Positions 44,986 through 57,685 of a stretch of DNA of 64,000 bases are shown here, in pieces. Made by a program: the position numbers and the translations under genes. The DNA lies in assembly GCA_022496205.1 (NCBI GenBank), contig WTXD01000003.1, positions 1,054,001 to 1,118,000 on the forward strand. The letters are read 5' to 3'. The stretch is from Gloeopeniophorella convolvens (lineage: Eukaryota; Basidiomycota; Agaricomycetes; Russulales). How positions within the stretch are numbered: position 1 is the stretch's first letter; each line of letters starts with the position of its first letter. The notes under the pieces are model-generated. The model did not search any database, was not told where the DNA came from, and was given only the letters and a program-made list of their open reading frames with translations.

Positions 44986-46695
44986 TCAAACGCGGCTGCC
45001 ATACACATCCTTGGGCTCAACGCCTGCCTGGCCTTTGCGGATGTTCGCCTGCGCCCATCTGCCACACAAAAGCATGAGCACAGGTCTAGAGACGACGCGG
45101 TATCTGACGCACTTTTTGATACGGATGGATTCGATCTGGATGAACCCTGTGGTGTCGGTGGGCTCGAAGCCACCGAGCTCGTCCATAGACGACTGCTTCT
45201 CGTCATACAGGCCCTGGGGAACACGCATCAACATCGTGTTGTCCAACAGTTTCTACGTCTGGCGTACCTCTTCAGACGAGCGGCCCTCAACGACAACATT
45301 GCCCTTGTACAGCTTCAGCCTCACGACGCCGTTCACGGTGCGCTGGCTGGCGGGGATGGCGCTCGTGACGAACTCGCGCTCCGGCGTGAAGAAGTGGCCG
45401 TTGTACAGGATGCGGCTGAGCTCAACGGTGACGAACTGATCGCGCAGTGCGCGCACATTCCGGTCGAGCGTGAGGCCTTCCAGGTCGACGTGCGCCGCAC
45501 GCAGGATCGTCGCGCCGGGCGACTCGTAGCATCCACGCGACTTGACGCCGATGAAGCGGTTCTCGACGATGTCGATGCGCCCGATGCCATGCTTGCGGCC
45601 AAGGGCGTTCAGCGCGAGGAAGATCTCTACGGCGTCGGTGTGCGTTGTCGAGCCGGCGGTCACCTTCGTCGGCAGACCAGCCCTGAACTCGACCGAGATG
45701 GACTCGGGGGTAGCGGGTGCGCTCTCGAGCGACGCCGTGAGCTTCCACATATCCACGGGGGGCGTGGTGTTCGGATCCTCGAGGATGCCAGCTTCGTACG
45801 AGATATGGAAGAGGTTCTCGTCCGTCGACCACGGCTTTGCCGCGGTCTGCTGCACAGGAATCTGCTTCTCCGTGGCGTACGCAAGCAGAGCCTGGCGACC
45901 CGCAAAGCGGTTGTAGAACTCTGAGGAGATCACATGAGTTTCAGGATAAAAACATGCGGGTAAAGAGATGCATACCAGGGATGCGCCAAGGTGCAACGAC
46001 CTTGATGTCCGGCTTGAGACCATAGAAGGCAAGCTCGAAGCGTACCTGGTCATTGCCCTTGCCAGTGCAGCCGTGGGACACAAAGCTGAGGACGTAATGG
46101 TGAGATGACGTGCACGCGTCTAGATTATCTCGGGTGCTCACTCGCAGTTCTCCTTATCAGCGACAGCGATCATTCCACGGGCGATGACAGGACGCGCCAG
46201 CGACGTCCCGAGGAGATATACATTCTGATAGAAGCGATACGGTTAGCCTTATCGATATACCTAAGGGTGAGGAGCTGACTTCGTAGATGGCATTAGCCTG
46301 GACGGCGGGGTAGATGAGCTCAGTAATGAATTCGCGCTTGAGGTCCTATGTGTTCAGCGGTTAAGCACATGGAGCATGATAAAAGGTTCACGCGGCGAAC
46401 CTCGAGGAAGAACTTCTTGGCTCCGACGGCGAGGGCCTTCTTGCGTGCCGCTTCGAAGTCCTGTGCGGTGGTGTGAAGGATAGTACAGTATAGTCTCACA
46501 TATACTCTTACCTCTTCCTGGCCAACATCGGCCATGAAGGCATATACCTCATAGCCCTGCTCGATCAACCATGCGAGAATGCATGAGGTGTCTGCGCGCG
46601 TCTGAGCACCCACGACCCGGGGGAAATTGCGCGTGCAGGTGCTCACCAAGACCACCAGAGTAGGCAAGGAGGACGCGGCCCTTTGAAGCAGACAT
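44986..46695 (-). CDS. ARG1: Argininosuccinate synthase
   Basis: Joins citrulline and aspartate using ATP in arginine synthesis (cytosol). The start is [16 protein letters not shown]; a short intron joins [19 protein letters not shown], rebuilding the ATP-binding SGGLDTS loop. Then come [29 protein letters not shown], then [20 protein letters not shown] sequence in short exons. Further blocks are [60 protein letters not shown] and [14 protein letters not shown]. The end is [14 protein letters not shown]. About seven introns. Intact by motif order and close to the usual length of about 410 residues. Confidence 0.95.
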
Positions 46696-47262
46696 TGCTA
46701 GCTATCTCCAGCTGTTTCGTGGGGTCTTTCGAGTGTATGAAGGAACAGCTGCACACTCTTCGCCTCGAGGTCGAGTCAAGCACAGAGAAAATGGCTTTAC
46801 CCAGAAAGGAAGGCGCTCACTGATGCGGGTCATTCGGACCGTTAGCCGAAGGGTAGATCGGCCGATAAGATGTGATCGAGGAGCCCTCGTCGCGTCTCAA
46901 ACTCCATAAGCTTCCATTGGCACCCTCGCGCTTCAACTTTACAGTGACAGCCACGTTGGTGGGCTGAAACGAGGAGAGACAGTCCTGGTGCGGGATGGTA
47001 TCGGCCTTGCGGATTCCGTTTCGTAGCTCCCAACTGGAACTGTTTAGGCTCGGTGTCCAAGGAGCAAAGGGGGGCGTCCCGAGACGGGATGGAGTCTGCA
47101 CTTGATTCCAGGTCACAGGCGAGCACACGGTGCGCTAGTAGATTGGGAAAGCATGTCATTTGACGTTATGAGCGGCCCGGGTAGTCGAACATCTTGCACC
47201 GCTGTATAAAAGGAATGAACGTTGACGCGATCTCCTCACAAGCTTGTCGCAAAACATACAAC
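46696..47262. other. Divergent region between ARG1 and the RidA gene, with an unproven minus-strand ORF
   Basis: Holds two promoters. A 103-codon minus-strand ORF (46817-47128) ends in PTNVAVTVKLKREGANGSLW and does not look purely random, but it has no recognisable family and no clear ATG at its 5' end. Confidence 0.35.
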
Positions 47263-47819
47263 ATGGTCAAGAAGATCGTTTTCACCGAGGAGGCCCTCCC
47301 CCCACTCCCCATCTACTGTAAACTGCCACGGTACCTTAACAGATCGAACGAATTCTAATCGATGAGATACAGCTCAGGCTGTTGTTTCTAACGGCACCGT
47401 CTATGCCTCTGGAAACATCGGCATCGACAAGGACTTCAAGCTCGTGGGTGATCTCAAGGAGCAGACGGTGAGCCCAATGATCCTGCGTGTGTTGAATCTG
47501 TAATGCTAAAGCGGATGGTAGCGCGCCGCGTTGACGAACCTTGGGAAGGTTCTCAAGGGGGCCGGCTCTGGCCTCGAGCATATTCTCAAGGTCAACATCT
47601 TCTTGACTAACCTCCCCCGGGACTTTACAGCCATGAACGAAGTCTATGCTGAGGTTCGCGGATCTTGCCATCGTCAATACCTTTTGAATGGTGGCTGATG
47701 TGCTTTGTCAGTTCTTCGAAAAGGGCAAGTTCCCCGCGAGGACATGCATCGGTGTTGCTGCCCTCCCTTTGAATGCAGATGTGGAAATCGAGGCGATCGC
47801 TGAGGTTGCTGAGAACTGA
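47263..47819 (+). CDS. RidA/YjgF/Mmf1 family enamine deaminase
   Basis: Hydrolyses reactive enamine/imine intermediates made by PLP enzymes such as threonine dehydratase. Four exons give about 129 residues: MVKKIVFTEEALPPLPIY spliced to SQAVVSNGTVYASGNIGID, then RAALTNLGKVLKGAGSGLE and VNIFLTNLPRDFTAMNEVY. The last exon is FFEKGKFPARTCIGVAALPL. The conserved Arg in ARTCIGV, which binds the substrate carboxylate, is present. The end IEAIAEVAEN reaches 47819. There is no obvious mitochondrial presequence, so it is likely the cytosolic form (inference). Confidence 0.92.
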
Positions 47820-48121
47820 GTTGAAGGGAATAAACGAAAGCTTGAATGAGATCTGTACTTGGTGGTGCACGTGCAACACGACGACGCACGTGAGGCAAAC
47901 AAGAGCGTGACTGGTGTGACCATTTGAAAGGGCCACGGGCGCTTCGAGCTTGGCAGTGGCACACTTGACAAGAACGTCGACCTGCCCAATTGTTCTCTTC
48001 CACTGATCACTCCCAGTGAGCTCCTTGCAGCCTGGTTCACCCCCTAGATGCTCAAGCATGCTTCGTCTGATCTCATCTAGCGCCCACTTTATCTACAATT
48101 ACAACGACTCGCTCTTGAACA
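47820..48121. other. Spacer between the RidA gene and the RING gene
   Basis: About 0.3 kb tandem gap; an in-frame upstream ATG of the next gene lies at 48058. Overlapping minus-strand ORFs are shadows with no features. Confidence 0.4.
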
Positions 48122-49961
48122 TGGAATCATCTTCAACTGCTCGTCGGCGTGGACATCCCTCTCATGGGCGTGAGAATGCCCCTGCAGCTGCCGCTCGGCC
48201 GTTTCTTAAGAGCCGTGGTAAATCACGCGAACCGCCTCGCATCCCATCCGACGACGACGAACCCCCTGTGCCCAGGAATGACAGCCACCGAAGAAAGAAG
48301 AAACACGCGGCCGCCTTCCCAGACGCTGTTTCCGGCTTTGGTCCCCGCGCAGGACCATCTGCCGAAGCATCGGCCCCAGAGCGTCTGTCAAAAACCTCCA
48401 AACAAAAGTACAATCCTGTTACGCACACCGTTTGGGACGCACCATCAGCTATCCCCCGCATCACACAACGTAGCAAGAAGGAGATGCCACGCGATGCAAA
48501 ACGCCCAGGGAAGGCGCCTAGTGTAATTGCGGTGTCTGACGACGAGGCAGAAATACAGACTGGCTACAATGGCTCTAATGCTAGTATGGAGATGAATCGG
48601 TTGAAGAAGGAGCTGGAGGCGCTCAAGAAGGTATGCTCATCTCCACTTCCACACCTAGCGAGACTCATAGGTTGTGATCAGCAATCCCAAACGTCGCAAA
48701 AAACTCTCGAGAAGCAGGCAAAGGTAAGGTGACTCGCTCTTGTGTTGTGCCCCTCTTTAACATTTTGATGAATATCAGGTCATCTCATCATTGAAGAGCG
48801 ACTTGAGCTCAATGACCAAGGTGCGCTTCTTTACTGGCGACCACGCGATTTCTCTCTCTGACGCATCGTTCAATAGAACAATAGCGACAACGCATCCGAA
48901 ATCAAGAGACTGAAAACTAAAACGAAGCAGTCGGACGAGGTAGGAAGCATTCGGACGTGTTGAGACGTTGCCTGACACGCGTTTAGCTCATCTCCAACAT
49001 CGAAGGAGCTCTGCAGTGCCAAATCTGCATTGATACATTGACCAAGCCTTTTGCGTGAGCACATCTGGCGGTGTATCGTCGTCTTTCTCATTCAACTCGC
49101 TATAGTCTTTCTCCCTGCGGTCATGTACTCTGCCAAGGATGCCTCCAGGACTGGTTCCGCAATGCTCCAGTTACCCAGGACGACATGGACATCGATGAGC
49201 CTCTACCCCTTCTTCTTCGCAAGAAAACGTGCCCATTCTGCCGCACCATTATTCGCACGCGACCGCTTCCGCTCTTCATTCTGAAGAACCTCCTGTCGAT
49301 TGTCAACAAGGAGAAATCACGTGACGAGGCTGGATCATCGCGGCCTTCCCCACCACCAGACCTCGATGACCCGTGGGCGGAGATCTTCCCTCCTCCACGA
49401 GGTGACAGCGAATACGACGAAGATGACGAGGACGCTGAACTTTCGGACGACTATTGGGGTCCATATGATGATGACGATGACGAGGATGCTGGTCTCGACG
49501 ATGATGACGATGATGCCGGTCTCGGGGATTACGACGACACCTCCGACGACGGGTACCAGGGTGAGTGGGTGCTGCCTGCCTGGGAGCCACCTGCCCACCG
49601 CGCGGGGGCGTCACTCGACCCCGAGCCCGCCATCGACATGCTCCTGCGCCGCGGCGCGACGCACGGCATGATCGACACGTACACCGTCGAGTACACGCAC
49701 GACCAGGGCGTCGCTGTGCTCGTCGACGGCTTGTGGCTCTACCTCGGCTGGAACCTCGATCTCTCGGATGACGACGAGGACGGCGAGCGCTTCATCGCGT
49801 GGTGCTTCGAGGACATGGAGTCGCGCCCCGACCGGTGGAGGTTCGGCGAGGATCACGCGCATCGGCTCGTGCGCGTAGATACCGTGCAGGAGTACGATTC
49901 GAGTGACTCGGAGAATTGGATCGGGGAAGACGGAGATGAAGACGAAGAAGACGATGCGTAG
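48122..49961 (+). CDS. RING-finger E3-type protein with acidic C-terminal half
   Basis: Start MESSSTARRRGHPSHGREN (an in-frame ATG at 48058 would add 21 residues). The N-terminal 150 residues are basic and disordered. Short exons then encode coiled coil (MEMNRLKKELEALKK, VISSLKSDLSSMTK, ASEIKRLKTKTKQSDE). The RING reads LQCQICIDTLTKPFALSPCG, HVLCQGCLQDWF and KTCPFCRTIIRTRPLPLF, a complete C3HC4 set. After it comes an Asp/Glu-rich stretch (about 49420-49555). A C-terminal module follows (PAIDMLLRRGATHGMIDTY, VAVLVDGLWLYLGWNLDL, FIAWCFEDMESRPDRWRF). Probably a ubiquitin ligase, substrate unknown. Related architecture is frequent in basidiomycetes. Confidence 0.8.
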
Positions 49962-50350
49962 ACGCAGCAGCGCGACTGATCATAGACGGCTGCATCGATG
50001 ACATGAACGAGTACGATTCGGCTCTAACTTCCGGGACACCGCACTTCACATACCGGTTTGCCCCTGTACTTTCCTGTATTTATTTTGCACATTGCTCGGC
50101 GGTCCCCGACTCCGGCATCATCACTCTGTTGTATTCGATTGAAATAATGATATTCGATTGGCTGCAAGAAACGCAGAGGTGACTCGAGGAAATCAAGAGC
50201 GGCCCGTGCAGGTCTACAATATATGTTATGCGAATTGCTACAATGATGCGAGTGCAGGGGCAAGTAAAAGCAACGACGAGCGACCAAGAAACAGTCCGTC
50301 CGGCCGAGATGCGTAGAAAGTGTGCCGGCTGCGGCGGGCGCGCCAGCAGT
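49962..50350. other. Intergenic between the convergent RING and Doa10 genes
   Basis: About 0.4 kb between stops; 3' UTR sequence only. Confidence 0.5.
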
Positions 50351-53300
50351 CTAGTCAGCCCCGACTCCCTCCACGGCCTCTTCCACGCCAACAATGTCCG
50401 CGTCGGCGCGAGCCTTCCCCTTTCCTTCTCCCCTCCTCTCTCCCTCCTTGTCCTGCTCGTAGTTGCGCAGGCGCATCTCGACGAGGAACTCCGTGTCGCG
50501 GATGGACTGCGACCAGCGCGCGAGCGCGGCCGAGCCCGTCATGCCGAGGCGGATGACGCCCGCCCCGGCGAATATGCTCGGGTATACGTGCATCACTGCG
50601 GGCGCCACCACCAGTGTCAGCGTGGAGTCCGCGAAGGTGGGAGACCCGGACTCACGAATGAAGCGGTGGTCCACCTGCGCGGGGACTGCGTTGCGCAGGA
50701 AGGAGATGACCGTCGGCGGGAGCGCGAGCATGCCGACCAATCCGAAGATCATCGGCGCGATAACCTCCATTGTCGCGCTCAGGGGCTCCGGGTTCGTCCA
50801 TCCGTGGGCCTTAATCTGTGGTACATGGAAATGATCAGCGGACGTAGCGAGAGCTTGAGCCTAAACGCACATGGTTGAAACCGGCCGTAATGCCGTTAAG
50901 GGGGCGGAAACGATGGGCATGTAGGGCGATTTTCGCGTAGACAATGCCGAGCGCCCACATGTCCACGATGCGCACCTCCGGCACCAGGTCAGGGTTCAAC
51001 GAGAGGCGGATCGGCATAATGATGTACAGCTCGACAACCAGGCCGATGAGCGTGGGAATGACGATCCCGACAAAGAAAACGATGTACGAGATCTTGGCGA
51101 CCCAAAGGAAGCTCCGTTTGAGGAAGTAGAGAGGCCAGTTGCCACGAGCCTCGTCCGCGCTCCGCCGCTGGCGCCTCTTCTCCATGCGCTCGAGCGCATG
51201 GCCAACCATCCAGCAGCCCCAGAGAGCGTAGAAGCCGATGAGGAATGAATAACCGTCATGCATCTCCCGCTCCGTGAAGAGGTTGAAGATGCCGCGACCA
51301 AGAAGAATGGGGGCAGACACGGCGACTGCTACGAACACACAGCCGATGACCCAGAGCGCGAAGATGAATAGCCCGATGCGGTACTGGAAGTGAGGCGGGA
51401 TATAGACCACCGTGTAGTCCTCTTTCGGGTTCCTCTTCGCTTTCTCCGCTTCGGTGTCCTGTGCTGCGATCAGCCTGCGCGCTTCGTCGTCAGCCGGTTG
51501 CCCGTCGACGTCTACTTTAGCCGTGGCACGCATGTCCCGGGGAACCGCAACGTTGTCGCTGTTGGGTACCCGGCGATAGCTGCCTTCGAGACGCGGCCCC
51601 TCGGTCGCAGTCATATTCTCGGTGGAGTCCTTGAACGGCAACTTGCCACCAAGCGGTGACGTGACCTCTTCTTCTGGATGCCGCCCACCGAACATGTATG
51701 AGGTGAGGCGAAGGCGAGCGCAGAGACGTTTCCAGATCTTGATCGACGTCTTGCGTATGACTTTCTTGGGCCGGAAAAAGCGGAGCGTATAGGGTAAAAG
51801 GATGTGCAAGAATAGCAGGTCAACAGGCACGTCGGAGAGCGGCTCGCTACGGCACCAGTCAGTTGTACGGAACGGAACCAGTTCCAGATACGTACCGGGG
51901 CTTCCACCGGAGAGGCAGGACCACGCCGTTACCCAAGCGCATGATTCCGCCGATGGACCCAACACCGCAAGCGACCACCAGGCCGTACATGATTGCGCTG
52001 ACTGAGAGCTTGCGGAGCTGCACCAACGCGGGACGCTCCAGGATGTCGCGGATCGGGTGGAAATTTTGGTCGGAAGGATCTTTGATGAACCACATCGCCC
52101 CAGGACGCATGATGGTGCGGCAACCCGCGAGCAGGATGGCAAATTGGTACCTGCCGAGGGTAGGTAAAGAAAGAATATCGTTTAATGGACAGAACACGCA
52201 CATGAACATCGTCCCCACCACCCAGTGGTAGAATGTGGCCGTCAAAGGAGCATACTGGAAGAAGGCGATTCGGGACTGGAGGCTTGCTTCGGGGAAGAGC
52301 CAGATGGAACACAAGTCGAGGTTGATCCCACAGCCCAGAGGGAACAGAACCAGCTCGATGATGATGAATGTTGCCACCTGTGACCAAATATAAGCAGAAC
52401 TCGAAGAGGCTTCGATCACCATCCTACCTTAACCACAAGCAACTGCTGCCGCACAGCACTCCTCACCGCCCGTCCGGCGCTCTTGACAGTCCCAACAGTG
52501 AAGACATTCAAGTAGAAGGCAATCAACAGTCCAATCACGGCGTAGCCCAGCGCAACGGCAAAGATCCGTTCCGCTGTCCCATCGCCAAGAGCCATCCGGG
52601 TCCAGCCTTCTACGAATTGATCAGATCGAACTCTGACTTGCTTTCCAAGGGCGGCAAAGTAAGGTTCCGCCGCCAGAACGACGGGGTGGTTCGACTCCAT
52701 GAGACGATCAAGGAAGGATGGAGTAGGTTCAGAAGGTTGTCCAGCTGCGAGCTTGGAGGGGAGAGAAATAATGTATTCCTTTGCTTTATTCCAAGGAAGA
52801 TTTGCGATAACGTCCTGCTGCAATAACCTCGCATCAGTAACAGCCACACGGAGGAAGTTTAATCAGGGGCCTTACTGCGCTGGTGACCAATTGCGTGAAC
52901 TTCTGTAACGCGCCGTGTGGAATCACTTTCGAAAGAAGCCATAGTCCAATGGTAAGCACTCGGCGGGCTGAGCGAAAGAGGGAAGGGAAGAGCAGGTGGC
53001 TGATGATGAACAAGATGGAATCAACTATAGGATCTGTTACAATCCGTATGACCCGTATAGGCCAATGGAGGACCTGCAGCGCACGCCGAGGATCAAGCTG
53101 CGCAAACGAATCAGCTTTATTGAACGAGTGGAGACAGAGGGGGGTATCTCACGGAAAGCAGGGCTGTCGATTTGCCAAATGTGAAGGGCAACCAGACACC
53201 GACCCCAACGGCAGTATCGAGGACGAAGATCATCAGGGCAGCCTAGTAGACACGCGGTGAGTGAATGCACTGAGAGATATTTGGCAACCTACATTCTGCG

Positions 53301-56300
53301 CGACGACATAGAGAGGGCCTCTCATGCCAATGGCTAGAGACGGACCAATCAGCTATTGAATGTGCACTACAACGAGGGAATCTTGCCTTCCAGAGCACCC
53401 TCCATGTCGTCCTCAACAGCCATATCCTCGTCAGCAAGCTGAGCAGCAAGAGCCGCATCGTCCACCTCGGCTTCAGCTTCAGGGTCTTCGCCGGCATCGT
53501 CAGCATCTTCATCAACCTCAGCCACTGCGCCTTCTTCATCTGCCAAGACATCCTCACGCCCAGGCTCGCCCCAATCGGGACCCCAAACTACGCGAGCGAT
53601 GCCGCGTCGCGCAGGCGCTGGTGGCGGCGGCAGCTCTGGCTCGGCCTCTTCAGCATCATCATCGGAATCTGCCAACAATCCTGGCAAGCCCTCTTCCTCG
53701 CCTTCGCCCTCTCCCTCTCCGTCGGCACCGGGAGCGGGCGCATTAGCCGCGCGAGGAGCCCCAGCCGGTTCTCTGAAATACTGCGGCGCTTCCCGTGCGA
53801 ACTTCCGAGGGTTCATCTCTTCACCCTCGCTGTCCGCCTCCTCATCGGCTTCTTCGACGTTGTCGAAGTATCCTCGTCGGGTTGAGCCTTCCTGTAGTTC
53901 TTCCGGGGGCTGGTATGTGGCAAGGCTAGGCGACGCAAGAGGCGTGCTGTCCTTGCTGCGGGACGTGAGAGAAGGTGGGCCCGATGTCGGCGTTGGGATC
54001 GTCGTACTTGGCATTGGAGGGCGACGAGGCATAGGGAAGAGCGGTGGTGGGGAAGTGGGGAAATGGGCGTTGGGGGGTAGAGATATAGATGGAGAAGTGG
54101 GTGACGAAGGAGGTACGCTGTGCTGAGGGGGCGGGGAACCACCTGGCTGAGAGGACTGCGCTTGCGATGTAGAGAAAGTAGGCGTCGTGGGTGTAAGAGG
54201 GAATGGAAGTGGCGTCATAGGCGTATACGAAAATATGTGACTGGTGCCAGCCTCTTTCGGGGGAGCGAATGTGAAAGCCCTCGTCTCTACCTGCGAGCGT
54301 GTCCGTTGGCGCACGCGACGGGAGCCCCCATCATCTTCCTCCGCAGTAACGGGGGGTGAGCTAATTGTGAAAGAACGCCCAGCTCTTGGACCCTCGGCGC
54401 GCAGTCGTTTGTGTGCTGAAAGTAGCGATGAGCTGTCATCTGTCGCCTCCGCGGACGATGTTGTCCGCGGCAAAGCCGTGAGCGCGGGAAGTCGGCTGAT
54501 GAGCTTTGGCGCAGGAGGTGGTGTCCAGATGCCATGGTCATCGTGACCAACGTAAAGATCTTCGAGGGATATGCCAGAAAGTTCGCGCGGAAGCTGTAGA
54601 GAACCCAGGCCGTCCCGCTGTGCTTCCTCGCGGAGGCGTTCCCAGAGCACACGCCGCCGTGCACGCCACCGCCAGGCGTCGTCCACCGCACGCCCGAGAT
54701 GCTCAGTCCAATCGTCAGGAACGACTGCTCTGAACGTAGGATGGATTGCAGCAAATGACCCTTCCCGAGCCGCTCGACGGTCAATTTCTGCCTGCTTGAG
54801 GAGCTGCCGTGGGTCCTCTTCTTCCACAATGCCGTGGGGAGAAAACATCAAATCGATGTTGTGCCTTGTCATTTCGAAAAGTTCAAAGTCGTAGAGAGAC
54901 CAAGATTCCGCGCCAGGGATACCCCATTCAATGCGCTTCCGCTTGAGAGCAGCCAGGATGAACAATGAGCTGTTCGCTGGGGAGAATGAAGCGCCTCCAG
55001 GTGCGGGGATGGCGAAGTCCGTAGCTTTCTCTTTGCCCTTGCCACCCATGAACGGGTTGTTCTCGAAGCCGTTGGTCCGGAAAGCAGGCACCCCGCCAGA
55101 GACCTGTGCGCTGGTCGTTTGCAGCGTCGTGGGCTTGCCAGCGAGAGAGCGTAAGCGGCGAGATTCTGCTGCCAATGACCTCTCTTGTCGCGCTTGCAGG
55201 TAGGAAGGGTTCCGATCTCTGTTGAAACTCTCAAAGGCCCCCCCACTCGACCCGGCAACGCTACTCGAAGCGGCTCCACCTTCGCCCCGCCGAGCGCCTT
55301 GGGCAGCACGTAGTTCTTGCGCGCGTCGCGAAGGAGGGCGCGACGGTAATTCCTTGACTGGCCGGTCCGGATAACGCCTGGCTTGGTCAGGGGCAGGTAT
55401 GTTAGCCTCCTTCGCTCGTCGCAGACGCTCCGCTTCTGCAAGTTGCTGCCGCCTGCGTATGTCGCGCTCCATCGCAGCCCTTGCTTGCTCGCGCAGGCGC
55501 TGTTGCCTCTCGCGCTCGCGCTCGCGTTCCAGCTCTGCCTCGCGCTCGGCTGCAATCGCAGGATCTCCTTCCTCAAAGACACCAGGGCGAGCGTTCTGTG
55601 AGATCCATTCACGAAGCAAGAACACAGCGATGAAGACGAGGACGATGAGAGTTGCGATGATTTGGCCAGTGAATATGTCCGCCGAGACGGAGCGGAGTAA
55701 TGGATGGGCCAGGAGTATGTTGAGCGCAGAATCGTCCGTCTCGTTCAAAGCACGCCGATAGGTCGTGCTATTTGCAGTTGCATTGGATGAGGGGCGTGAG
55801 GTGAGGTTGTAAAAGAAGAATGACGAAGGTGACGATGACGAGCGAGGTCGGGCACTGATCCACCAAGCACTAGACAAAACATTCAACACCGTGAGTCCGC
55901 GGAGACAACACCATCACGTACGTGGAATTGCCCATTGCAAAGTACATTCTCCAGGTCCACACGGTGATCCATGGTAGTATGGCGAGCCATACGAAGGATA
56001 CAATGACAGCGCGAACGCAGAATAGGATAGCGAAGACAATGTGCTGGGCAAATTTTCGGAGAAGAAGGACCACAGGGAGACGCCGGGGCATGTCATCCGC
56101 ATACACTGCAGAACGTGTCAAGTAATCCATACGTGATGCTCAAATTATCCATTGCGCACCCTTAGTGAATGAGTAAGGATGCTTGCAAACATCGCATGTC
56201 TTCTTCTTGCTATGCGCGAGCCATGTCGTCAGACTGGAAAGCAGCCATGAGTACCAGAAGGTAGGTTACTGGAAGCTAAGCATACCAGTCTTGATGGATG

Positions 56301-56461
56301 TAACGGATGGTTCCCGAGCACTTGCACGGATGAAAGAGCGGCTGATCTGGCTCTGCAGGTGCGCTACAGATTCGACAGGTATCTTGATCGGCATCCGGCT
56401 CCGCTACAGATCTTGCTACAGAATCGTTCTGCAGTTCAGAATTCGGGCCACCGTCCGTCAT
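50351..56461 (-). CDS. SSM4: Doa10/Ssm4 (MARCH6-type) ER membrane E3 ubiquitin ligase
   Basis: Marks ER and inner-nuclear-membrane proteins for proteasomal degradation (ERAD-C). The N-terminal RING-CH domain reads [34 protein letters not shown], then [14 protein letters not shown] in the next exon. Membrane helices follow ([36 protein letters not shown]). A long Arg/Glu-rich cytosolic helix ([20 protein letters not shown]) leads to an acidic, disordered insert of about 400 residues. The C-terminal half is polytopic and carries the family signature [37 protein letters not shown] and [11 protein letters not shown]. The tail is Glu/Gly/Arg-rich and ends at 50351. At least nine introns are needed. 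Size and order match the family. Confidence 0.93.
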
Positions 56462-57065
56462 ATTTGGTCCAGTGCCAGTGCGTCACTTCAGCCGGACTTG
56501 TAGCAGTGGCGAGGGTAGCGCTTCGCTTGCTTGCTTTCAAGCGTCAGAAATGAGCGTCAGTATCGTGTCGAGGGTGGGTTGGTCGGTGTCGTGGTGCAGA
56601 GGTGAGGGCGTTGTGTCGAGCTGGTGACGTTCCCCGTGGCCAAGTCGCAGTGCTGACAAATCAGTCGATCTCGTGCCACAACTGGCGCTTCACCGCCACG
56701 CCTTGCTCAGTCTCTCTTCTCTTCCACCAGCCTCTGTAGGCCTCTGTTAGTATTGCGAGCCTGCGCAATATCCTATCTGTCTCTTGATCCATACCGAGGC
56801 TGGTAGCCCATTGTAGTCCAAAACCCCTTGAGGTCCGTATTGTTCGGTGTCGGCGCACATATGACAGTGGTGTCAGTGGAAATGCGTCACGGTGACGCGG
56901 TTCTGGCAGCTGGCTTCTGCACGCATAGCCGCTTTGGCTCTGTTCAACGTGTTTTCCTCGCCTCAACCGCCTGGCGCTATAAACTATCAGGCAATAATTT
57001 ATAGTACATCACCAGACGCTCCTCGCAACGGTCCAATCTGTTGAGGATGATTTGTCCACTGTCTT
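56462..57065. other. Region upstream of Doa10 with an unproven minus-strand ORF
   Basis: A 101-codon ORF on the minus strand (56661-56966) ends in a helical, basic stretch (DRILRRLAILTEAYRGWWKR). No family recognised and no splice partner found. Confidence 0.3.
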
Positions 57066-57685
57066 ATGACCTTAATGTACCCTGACTTGTCACCCCCAGA
57101 TCTGTATTCAATGACTCTTGGTTCTAACATCCCCCAAACCCATGATGCATACACAGCTCCCTACTTTCTTATCCCCATCCGCCGCGTTCCTCGGCGGATC
57201 AATGGTTCTCATATTGATATCAACATGGTCTGGTGGGACCTTGCCTCAACGTATCTAGGCCCAGCTCGTCCGCTTGTAGCCACTGGGAGGCCTCCTTCTA
57301 GAATGATCGCCGATGAAGCTCTGTCATCTGAAGTCCATCAAGGACTCATTTGCAAAGCGGCAGAGCGAACATATCCACACCGCCAGGTCATGCTCGACTT
57401 CGGGGCCGCCATCCTCCTTCTTTTTGAGGAAATGAGGAAACGGTGCCACAAGGAGATAGCCGCGATTGCGCCGCTATTGATCCACTCTTTCGTTCTCATA
57501 ACATTGCTGCGCACACAATAAACTTTCAAACCACCAGTCGGATTCCGTTTATGGTTGTTAAGCAGGCCTGGCATCAATCTCGCTATCCCGAGTTCCTACG
57601 ATGCTCCGCTGATAACGAACTCATGTTTGCCGTCCACGCTAACGTTCGACCCCGGCTGAGGTTGAATGAAGTCCGCTTTCCGTGA
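57066..57685 (+). CDS. Hypothetical protein, intronless, apparent one-base frameshift
   Basis: Two overlapping frames appear to be one gene. The first (57066 on, MTLMYPDLSPPDLYSMTLGS ... MLDFGAAILLLFEE) and the second (to 57685, PQGDSRDCAAIDPLFRSHNI ... RPRLRLNEVRFP) join if one base is missing near the AAA at 57432-57434. The sum then becomes 207 codons including stop. I do not recognise the product. It could instead be a decayed gene or chance. Confidence 0.3.

Noticed and set aside
49303..49671. His/Arg- and Met/Thr-rich ORFs over the RING gene
   Set aside because: Frame shadows of the Asp-rich coding stretch.
53360..53746. 128-codon plus-strand ORF rich in Arg, Gln and His
   Set aside because: Antisense of the acidic insert of the Doa10 gene; its repeats mirror the Asp/Glu/Ala codons.
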